From positions 1 to 19,387 of the forward strand of contig JACZYK010000013.1 of NCBI GenBank assembly GCA_022571135.1: 19,387 nt of DNA, given 5' to 3'. Position numbers and translations under genes: made by a program. Under the pieces are notes generated by a model that was not told the origin of the DNA, did no database searches, and saw only the letters and a list, made by a program, of their open reading frames with translations. This DNA is from Bacteroidota bacterium (lineage in GTDB: Bacteria; Bacteroidota; Rhodothermia; Rhodothermales; UBA10348). Position 1 is the stretch's first letter, and each line of letters opens with the position of its first letter. Of the stretch, positions 1 through 5,921 are shown one piece after another.

Positions 1-612
1 AGAATGGGGTTGAACAACCTTGAGTTGGTGCGCAGCCGGGCCGCCCCCGACGCTCCTACTCTGGCACTGCACGGCAGCCAGGAAACTCTGGAAGGAGTAA
101 AGCAGCTTTGCCAGGCAGCCGACCACTCTCTGACAGTAGACGAAGACGGCGCCACCAATCGCAGAGGTCAGCGGGTGTTCCAGTGGCTCCCTGCTCAGGA
201 AGGCCAGCGAGTCCAACTGGGTGCAGCCACTCACGCCGTCTCTTTTCCAGTGGACCACATAGGCGGCGCCGTATGTTGGCGGATAGAAAGCGATGGCGTG
301 GCCGTGGTCTTCTCCGGGGATACCCGGTTTAGCCCCAACTTGGTGGAGGCAGCCCAGGGCGCCAGGCTGCTGATCCACGAAGCTTTCAGCACCGAAGGGG
401 ACAGAGATCTTACCCATGAGATAGGGCACTCGACCGCCGCCGATGCAGCCCGTACCGCGGCCCTGGCCGGGGTACAAGAGCTTGTAATAACCCACATCTC
501 AACCGCCTACCATCTCGATCCCCAACCCCTGTTGGATGAGGCGAGACAACACTTCCAAGGGCCCATCACCGTTGCCAGCGACCTCTACCAACTCAGTGTC
601 GGAACGGCATAG
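1..612 (+). CDS. rnz: RNase Z-type metallo-β-lactamase hydrolase, 5'-truncated by the window edge
   Basis: This is the C-terminal ~200 residues of a metallo-β-lactamase-fold nuclease of the RNase Z (tRNA 3'-processing) type. The sequence shows the metal-ligand aspartate motif FSGDTRFSPN, then the RNase Z-like segment GHSTAADAARTAALAGV and the late histidine motif VITHIS. The main HxHxDH zinc motif is absent because it lies upstream of the window. The frame is open to base 1, so the ATG at base 4 is probably internal. It ends with TAG at 612, about 170 bp before the comM-like gene on the same strand. Codon use (AGG, GGG, CCC) differs from genes beyond 1.6 kb. Another MBL-fold hydrolase is possible, but the GHSTA segment favours RNase Z. 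Confidence 0.75.
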   Translation, partial: RMGLNNLELVRSRAAPDAPTLALHGSQETLEGVKQLCQAADHSLTVDEDGATNRRGQRVFQWLPAQEGQRVQLGAATHAVSFPVDHIGGAVCWRIESDGVAVVFSGDTRFSPNLVEAAQGARLLIHEAFSTEGDRDLTHEIGHSTAADAARTAALAGVQELVITHISTAYHLDPQPLLDEARQHFQGPITVASDLYQLSVGTA

Positions 613-640
613 CGTCGTTTTCTGCCTTGCCGTATAGTTA

Positions 641-671
641 CCGGGTGAGCCTGTAGCCTCACGGCTCCCGG
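641..671 (+). terminator. possible hairpin after rnz
   Basis: CCGGG-T-GAGCC at 641-651 can pair with GGCTC-CCGG at 663-671 around an 11-nt loop. It lies about 30 bp after the rnz stop codon. No clear T tract follows, so a terminator role is only suggested. Confidence 0.25.
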
Positions 672-782
672 CATTCAGCAGTTTCATGGGCAAAGAAGGC
701 GCACGCGGGTATGGCCCGGGCCTTCCTCAGATAAGATTGCCGAGGGCGGCATTATGGAATCATCGATAAGGGAGTGCCTCCC

Positions 783-1269
783 GTGCTAGCCACAACCCAG
801 TCCTGCGCGGTTGTGGGCCTGGACGGCTACATAGTCCAGGTTGAGGTGGACATATCTCCCGGCTTGCCTGCCTTCAACATCGTGGGGTTGCCCGACACGG
901 CGGTGCAGGAAGCCAGGGAGAGAGTGCGGGCCGCCGTGCGAAATACCGGCTGCGAGTTCCCCCTGCGCCGTATCACGGTGAACCTGGCTCCCGCCGACCT
1001 CAGGAAAGCGGGTCCGGCCTACGACCTGCCAATCGCCGTGGGGATTCTATTGAGCTCGGAGCAGGTGGAGCCTCCCCAGGAGGGAGCGATCCTGCTGGGG
1101 GAGCTATCCCTGGACGGAAGTCTCCGCCACACCGCGGGCATTTTGGCCATGGTGTCGGTGGCCCGGGACCAGGGCTATACCGCGGTTTACGTACCCGCTG
1201 TAGATGCCCCGGAAGCGGCCCTGGTGGAGGGCCTTCATGTATTTCCCACCCCAACTCCTTATCAACAAC
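783..1269 (+). pseudogene. comM: ComM/YifB Mg-chelatase-like protein, N-terminal third only
   Basis: This is the N-terminal ChlI-type domain of the YifB/ComM family, AAA+ proteins linked to DNA branch migration in natural transformation. Diagnostic stretches are VGLDGYIVQVEVDISPGLPA, IVGLPDTAVQEARERVRAA and VNLAPADLRKAGPAYDLPIA. I chose GTG 783 as start: it gives the family-typical Met-Leu opening and has AAGGGAG 8 nt upstream. A GTG at 774 is in frame but less likely. Family-like sequence continues to about Tyr-Gln-Gln-Leu (~1269) and then stops matching. The frame runs on as unrelated residues to a TGA at 1424. The Walker A/B ATPase core and C-terminal domain (about two thirds of a ~500-residue protein) are missing, so the gene is truncated by a junction and is presumably inactive as it stands. 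Confidence 0.85.
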
Positions 1270-1369
1270 TTTCGCGGCGGCGATTCATCAAGTCGCAATT
1301 AATCACATCAAAACCCATTTCCAGCGGTAATGCTGGATCGAAGTGGGGAATTTGTGATTTGACACTCAT
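1262..1369 (-). CDS. start of an unidentified ORF downstream of the rpoN tail, cut at the junction
   Basis: An ATG at 1369 lies five bases beyond the rpoN stop codon on the minus strand and opens a 35-codon frame. It contains HFDPALPLEMGFDVINCDLM and then meets TGA at 1262-1264, inside what appears to be comM sequence. The last codons are therefore probably from the other side of a junction near 1270, and this is likely the first ~33 residues of a gene that followed rpoN in its original genome. I do not recognise the family. Base composition is AT-richer than in the rest of the window, like the adjacent rpoN piece. Confidence 0.3.
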   Translation of the reverse strand: MSVKSQIPHFDPALPLEMGFDVINCDLMNRRRESC

Positions 1370-1373
1370 AGGT

Positions 1374-1634
1374 TTAATTTTCGATTCTATGTCTAAGATG
1401 GGCCGGCAATATGCCTTCCATTGATCGGTATTTTGCCACAGTTCTTCTAGCTAAATTATATCCCCTCTTTGCCAATTGGACTGCGATTTTGGCATCGCTA
1501 AGAGGGGCCGGTTCCTCAGCGATGATCAATTTTAATTCAGTGCGAATGTGCAGGCTGCGGTCAAAAAAACGTGCAATTGGAATTATTTTCCTAGATGGTA
1601 ATTGTACATTCTTCCCGGAAACTGCACGACAGGA
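1374..1634 (-). pseudogene. rpoN: RNA polymerase sigma-54 factor, C-terminal fragment
   Basis: Read on the minus strand, this stretch encodes about 85 residues matching the C-terminal DNA-binding part of sigma-54. It has the RpoN box (ARRTVAKYRS, near-canonical ARRTVAKYRE), preceded by LKLIIAEEPAPLSDAKIA, which is the usual PLSD segment, and further upstream RAVSGKNVQLP, matching the helix-turn-helix region. TAA at 1374-1376 is a natural end. Upstream, family-like sequence stops at about 1630, exactly where uvrC ends, so at least 80% of the gene is missing and no start codon belongs to it. The stretch is AT-richer than both neighbours. I infer a fragment inserted or joined here, not a working gene. 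Its identity is strongly supported by the RpoN box; its origin is unknown. Confidence 0.85.
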
Positions 1635-1635
1635 A

Positions 1636-3498
1636 TCATGGTCGAGTCGACGATTCGGCGCCTTCCGATTCGAAATATTGGTTCAGTCTAAGCGCCAGTG
1701 ACGGGCCGACCGATTCGAGGAGAGCCTCTTTTGACGCGTCGTGCACGCGGCGGACCGATCCGAACTCCCGGATCAACTTGCGAACCGTAGCCGGTCCGAT
1801 ACCCGGAATGTCCAGCAATGCGCTGTGAAGCGTCTTCTTCGACCGCTGCTTGCGCTGGAAATTGACGGCAAAACGATGCGCCTCGTTTCGAACGCGCTGG
1901 AGAAGCTGCAGCGATGCGCTGGCTTTTGGGATGAACACAGAATCCGTGTCTCCGGGAAAAAAGACTTCCTCCAGACGCTTGGCGAGACCAACCACGGGGA
2001 ATTTTCCGTATGCCTCGACGCTCTCGAGCGCTTCGACGGCGCTTGAGAGCTGTCCTTTACCGCCGTCAACGACCACCAGGTCCGGCCAGGGACCATTTTC
2101 CTCCACCACCTTCGCATACCGCCTCGTGATGACTTCACGCATGGACTGGAAATCGTCCGAGTGACCTGAGCCTACGGAACGAATTTTGTACGTTCTATAT
2201 TCCCGCTTTTTAGGTTTTCCGTCGGCGAATACGACACAGGAAGCGACTACACCCGTGCCGGCCAGATGCGAGATGTCGAAGCATTCGATGCGATGAGGGA
2301 GGCGTGGAAGGTTCAGATCATCCTTCAGCGCGGTGATTACATGCGGAATCCGGCCTTCCGATTTACGCTCACGCTGAAGTTTGTACTCTTCGAGCATCAA
2401 ACGCGCGTTTTGCTCCAACATCCGGATGAGGGCGGCCTTTTCTCCGCGTTTAGGATGCTTGATCGGCACCTGCTTCTCTTTCTGGCCGAAGATGAATTCG
2501 GAAACAGGATCGAGGTCGCTGCACGGAATCGAAAGCAGTATTTCGTCAGGGAAAAACGTCGTCTCCGTATAATACCTCTCCAGTAGCACCTTCATCAGGG
2601 CCTCGTCCAACTTCCCTTCGATACGGTGCAGATATTTGTGCTGCCGCCCGATGATCGATCCGTCCCGCATCTGAAAAATGACACCGCACGCCAGGTTTTC
2701 CGTGCGATCAACGGCCAGGGCGAACAGGTCGCGGTCGACGCCGTCCCGGCTGATAACTTTCTGGCGTTCGGAGTATTTCTCCAGCGCCAGCACTTGGTCG
2801 CGAAGCTTGGCCGCCTCCTCGAATTCCGCTTCTCCGGCGAGCCGCTGCATCTCGTCTCTGAGGAGTTCGATTAGGGTTGAGGTCTTACCGTTCAGGAGTT
2901 TCTCCACCTGATTGATCATCCGGTCGTACGACTCCTCGCTCTGGTATCCTACGCAGGGGGCATCACACTTCTTGATGTGGTATTGGAGGCATACGTCAAA
3001 CTTGCCGGCGGCAATCGGCTCCGGAGCCAGTCGAAGCGAGCACGTACGGATTCTGAATATGGAACGGATCGTATCGAGCATGATGTTCATGCTGCGCACG
3101 TTCGTGTACGGTCCGAAATATTTGGAACCATCTCGTCGAATCCGTCTGGTCGGGAAGACGCGCGGAAAATGTTCTTTCTTGACGCAGATGAACGGGTAGG
3201 ATTTGTCGTCTCTCAGATTGATGTTGTAGCGCGGCCGGAGCTGTTTGATGAGATTGTTCTCCAGGATGAGCGCTTCCGCTTCCGTATCGGTGATGATCAC
3301 TTCCACGTCGCGAATCTTGTTCACCATGATTCGCAATCGCCCGTCGAGATTTCTGCTTTTATGGAAATACGAATTGACGCGCGCCCTGAGGTTCTTGGCC
3401 TTCCCGATGTACAGCACCTTTCCGTTATCGTCCTTGTGCTGATAAACGCCCGGACGTTTCGGGAGGGCAGCCAGCTTTTTCGACAGCGCGGGTTCCAT
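1636..3498 (-). CDS. uvrC: UvrABC excinuclease subunit C
   Basis: UvrC makes the 3' and 5' incisions beside bulky DNA lesions in nucleotide excision repair, together with UvrA and UvrB. The 620-residue protein is full length for the family. Domains in order: GIY-YIG nuclease (about 15-92; GVYQHKDDNGKVLYIGKAKN), a UVR motif for UvrB contact (about 200-235; EFEEAAKLRDQV), the RNase H-like endonuclease domain (about 385-540; ECFDISHLAGTGVVAS and VVVDGGKGQLSSA), and C-terminal helix-hairpin-helix motifs (LLDIPGIGPATVRKLI). ATG 3498 shares its A with the TAA stop of the upstream acyltransferase gene (TAATG), indicating translational coupling. The TGA stop at 1636-1638 lies within a few bases of the apparent junction with the rpoN fragment, though the protein end looks natural. 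Confidence 0.97.
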   Translation of the reverse strand: MEPALSKKLAALPKRPGVYQHKDDNGKVLYIGKAKNLRARVNSYFHKSRNLDGRLRIMVNKIRDVEVIITDTEAEALILENNLIKQLRPRYNINLRDDKSYPFICVKKEHFPRVFPTRRIRRDGSKYFGPYTNVRSMNIMLDTIRSIFRIRTCSLRLAPEPIAAGKFDVCLQYHIKKCDAPCVGYQSEESYDRMINQVEKLLNGKTSTLIELLRDEMQRLAGEAEFEEAAKLRDQVLALEKYSERQKVISRDGVDRDLFALAVDRTENLACGVIFQMRDGSIIGRQHKYLHRIEGKLDEALMKVLLERYYTETTFFPDEILLSIPCSDLDPVSEFIFGQKEKQVPIKHPKRGEKAALIRMLEQNARLMLEEYKLQRERKSEGRIPHVITALKDDLNLPRLPHRIECFDISHLAGTGVVASCVVFADGKPKKREYRTYKIRSVGSGHSDDFQSMREVITRRYAKVVEENGPWPDLVVVDGGKGQLSSAVEALESVEAYGKFPVVGLAKRLEEVFFPGDTDSVFIPKASASLQLLQRVRNEAHRFAVNFQRKQRSKKTLHSALLDIPGIGPATVRKLIREFGSVRRVHDASKEALLESVGPSLALRLNQYFESEGAESSTRP

Positions 3499-4991
3499 TA
3501 ATATGTTTTTGATATGATTCTACCGTCCGGCGCCACAAAGCCCGGAAGGTCCAGGCCCTCCTCGAGGCGTGCAAATCGCTCGTACAGCCTAGAACGCGTC
3601 TCCCTGAGGTCACTGAGGAGATGTTTACGCCGCTTCCGTGTGATCTGAACCCGTATTGCGTGAAACGTCTCGGCGGAGTACTCGGTGTATCGAAGCGCGA
3701 CCATTCCGCTCAGGAATCCAAGCATGATCGCGGCAATCGCGACGATTCCGGGAATGTCCGGGATGATCGGGAATGCTTCATGGAGACGGATATCGCCCCG
3801 TGCGGCCAGATAGGCAGCGATCACCCATACGAGCGGGAAAAGGACGGCCCCTCCAAGCACTTTGACTGAAGCGGCATCTTTTTCGTCTTTTGAGAGCAGT
3901 CGATCGAGTAGTTTCAGGAGCCCGTACGGGATGATATTGACGATGATTCCGATAAGCAGGATGGGCGGTAGGAAGAGATAGACGGTAATGAGTTGGAGGA
4001 CGAAAAGTCCATACCAGAGCGGAGACGCGAGTCTCGGTTTCAGGGAGATCTCGTAATCTTCCAGCCCCAGCGCGGTCAACGTCCGGTCGTAACTCGCCAC
4101 ATCCTTTCGCAGCGACTCTATTTCCTTAGGATGCGTTTTTATCCGGGCTCGGTATCCGTACCAGATCCGTGCAAAGCCCAGTTCCCATTCGCTTATCGAT
4201 GGCGGTTCCGGTGAAGCGTTGGCACGGAAAGCCCGCTCGGCGCGCATCAGTTTTCTGGCCCGGTGCATTAGGTGATGCAGTTTCCAGTCCTCGGTCGTGT
4301 GGACGATTTCGACGAGCTTCTCTTCGATCAGGTTGGTCAGGCCCCGGTATCGGGACCTGATGTCTGCCGGCGAATCGCCCTCTTTCGGGCGCACATCGAG
4401 CTCTTTCGGAAGATCAATCGGTTCGTGAAACGATATCAGAACTCGCGACCGGAAAATATTCTTGCGATCGTAATGAAGGCCGACAGGAATGATGACGGGA
4501 GCGGGATCGCCGGGGCCTGAGAGTTCACGAGCCCGGTAGTAGAGGCGGGCGGCTCCCGTCTTGACCTCAGCCAGATGGGGCTGGTCATGGCTAAGCCCCT
4601 CCGGGAACAGAGCTGAAAACGAGCCGACAGCCAGCTCATTTGCCAGCGTGTCGAGGCTGGCCTCGTTGGCTGCGAGTTTCTCTTTCCTCGTCAGATCGCT
4701 CACATCGCTCGCGCGATAGATCGGAACGGTGCCGATCATGCGTATCAAACGACCAACGAGTGGCCAGTTGAAAATACCGTGCCTCGCGCCGAAAATGATG
4801 TGACCGGGAAAGTAGGACAGAATCAGTGCCGGATCGATCAGACCGTTGGGATGCCAGGCTACGATCAGACCTCCCACATTTCTGGGAATCCGGTGGAGTC
4901 CTTCGCACGCAATTTCCCGGAAGAAAAAGCGCATGAGAAGCCGGACCGTGCCGGCCAGAAATCGATATGCAAAGGGAGACTGTTCGGTCAC
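3498..4991 (-). CDS. membrane glycerol-phosphate/lysophosphatidate acyltransferase (PlsC superfamily, Gpt2/Sct1-like)
   Basis: A membrane acyltransferase of ~497 residues, predicted to esterify glycerol-3-phosphate or its lyso form in phospholipid synthesis. The acyltransferase domain carries WHPNGLIDP (catalytic His and Asp; the spacing is like the HANQFxDP motif of yeast Gpt2/Sct1 rather than the common HX4D), then FPEGLSHDQPHLAEVKTGAA (FPEG block) and IIPVGLHYDRKNIF. Two to four hydrophobic segments follow in the C-terminal half (PPILLIGIIVNIIPYGL, VLFPLVWVIAAYLAA, IVAIAAIMLGFLSGMVAL). I chose GTG 4991 (VTEQSPFAYRF). The frame extends upstream to a TTG at 5096, but those residues look non-conserved and cross the likely divergent promoter region with nth. 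It is cotranscribed with uvrC, with which it overlaps by one base. Substrate preference cannot be read from the sequence. Confidence 0.85.
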   Translation of the reverse strand: MTEQSPFAYRFLAGTVRLLMRFFFREIACEGLHRIPRNVGGLIVAWHPNGLIDPALILSYFPGHIIFGARHGIFNWPLVGRLIRMIGTVPIYRASDVSDLTRKEKLAANEASLDTLANELAVGSFSALFPEGLSHDQPHLAEVKTGAARLYYRARELSGPGDPAPVIIPVGLHYDRKNIFRSRVLISFHEPIDLPKELDVRPKEGDSPADIRSRYRGLTNLIEEKLVEIVHTTEDWKLHHLMHRARKLMRAERAFRANASPEPPSISEWELGFARIWYGYRARIKTHPKEIESLRKDVASYDRTLTALGLEDYEISLKPRLASPLWYGLFVLQLITVYLFLPPILLIGIIVNIIPYGLLKLLDRLLSKDEKDAASVKVLGGAVLFPLVWVIAAYLAARGDIRLHEAFPIIPDIPGIVAIAAIMLGFLSGMVALRYTEYSAETFHAIRVQITRKRRKHLLSDLRETRSRLYERFARLEEGLDLPGFVAPDGRIISKTY

Positions 4992-5131
4992 TGATAAACG
5001 TATCGGTTCACGAGAAGGTAACAAGTCCTGTCCTGCAGAAGCCACTCGCCGATATAGATGTGCCCTGACGCGATTTCCCGATCCATGAGCGCACAATACG
5101 GTGTAAATTGTTGCGTAGACATTTTCTCAAT

Positions 5132-5191
5132 TGTTCCGAAAATATGCCCAACTCGAACGCCTGTTCCGAAAATATGCCCAACTCGAACGCC
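5132..5191 (+). repeat. perfect 30-bp tandem duplication spanning the nth start codon
   Basis: The unit at 5132-5161 is repeated without mismatch at 5162-5191. Each copy contains an in-frame ATG (5144 and 5174), followed by codons for Pro-Asn-Ser-Asn-Ala. Because 30 is a multiple of three, the duplication keeps frame and gives nth two equivalent start sites. Confidence 0.95.
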
Positions 5192-5800
5192 GTCACGTCC
5201 ATCCTGCACGATTTGTACCCCGACGCCGACTGCGCGCTCGAACACAGGCGCGCCCATGAACTTCTTTTCGCGACGATCATGTCGGCGCAGACGACCGACG
5301 CGAACGTCAACCGCGTGACGGAGACCCTGTTTCAGAAATACCGGTCGGTCAGGGATTTCGCTGAAGCCGACCCTGAGATATTCTCGCAGGAGATCAGGAC
5401 AACAGGATTCTTCAGAAACAAGACAAAGAGCGTTCTGGGCGCGGCGAACATGCTGGTTGACGAGTTCGGAGGCGATGTCCCGGATACGATGGAGGATCTA
5501 GTCAAGCTTCCGGGCGTCGCTCGAAAGACCGCCAACGTCGTTCTCGGTACTTTTTTCGGTAAGCCTTTGGGCGTCGTCGTGGACACGCACGTCAAGCGCC
5601 TGGCCTACCGGATCGGATTCACGACGCACACCGATCCGGTGAAAATCGAAAAGGATTTGATGGACGCCTTCCCGAGGGACGAGTGGATTTTCATGGGTCA
5701 CGCGCTCATACTCCACGGTCGCGCGGTGTGCGAGGCCAGGAAACCGAAGTGCGACGAATGCGCGCTGGTCGCGCTGTGCGAAAAAAACGGAGTCGCGTAG
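5174..5800 (+). CDS. nth: endonuclease III (DNA glycosylase/AP lyase)
   Basis: Endonuclease III removes oxidised pyrimidines and cuts at abasic sites in base excision repair. From ATG 5174 the protein has 208 residues, close to the usual ~211. It shows LLFATIMSAQTTDANVN, the helix-hairpin-helix with catalytic lysine (LVKLPGVARKTANVVLG), the catalytic aspartate in VVVDTHVKRLAYRIGF, and a complete C-terminal [4Fe-4S] motif C-X6-C-X2-C-X5-C (CEARKPKCDECALVALC). In-frame starts also exist at 5144 (the duplicated copy) and 5108. I prefer 5174 because the distance from Met to the SAQ motif then matches E. coli Nth. No clear Shine-Dalgarno is visible at any of them. It is transcribed divergently from the acyltransferase-uvrC pair, with ~180 bp between starts. 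Confidence 0.96.
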   Translation: MPNSNAVTSILHDLYPDADCALEHRRAHELLFATIMSAQTTDANVNRVTETLFQKYRSVRDFAEADPEIFSQEIRTTGFFRNKTKSVLGAANMLVDEFGGDVPDTMEDLVKLPGVARKTANVVLGTFFGKPLGVVVDTHVKRLAYRIGFTTHTDPVKIEKDLMDAFPRDEWIFMGHALILHGRAVCEARKPKCDECALVALCEKNGVA

Positions 5801-5820
5801 GCAAGGACCCGATTCCGTGT

Positions 5821-5870
5821 CCACACCTGTTTCTGGTGTGGCTCCGGGTGTCTCTCGATCAGAAGGTCGA
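5821..5870 (+). repeat. dispersed repeat, copy A (downstream of the kinase fusion)
   Basis: This 50-bp stretch matches copy B at 8878-8927 at 42 of 50 positions, in the same orientation, with a 15-bp identical core. It opens with a perfect 7-bp inverted repeat, CCACACC (5821-5827) and GGTGTGG (5835-5841), around a 7-nt loop. It lies between the convergent ends of nth and the kinase fusion gene. Confidence 0.85.
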
Positions 5871-5921
5871 TGCCGGAGGGGAGAAACTCAATGGCACACC
5901 GGCCTCGTTCGGTGTCGTGCT

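Noticed and set aside
1493..1524. Hairpin with a 7-bp outer stem (CATCGCT/AGCGATG) as a uvrC terminator
   Set aside because: It lies inside the rpoN coding fragment, where the sequence is explained by codons of the PLSD region, and no T tract follows on either strand.
1741..3501. Plus-strand open frames of 60-170 codons within uvrC
   Set aside because: They lie opposite a complete uvrC with all its domains and show no family resemblance.
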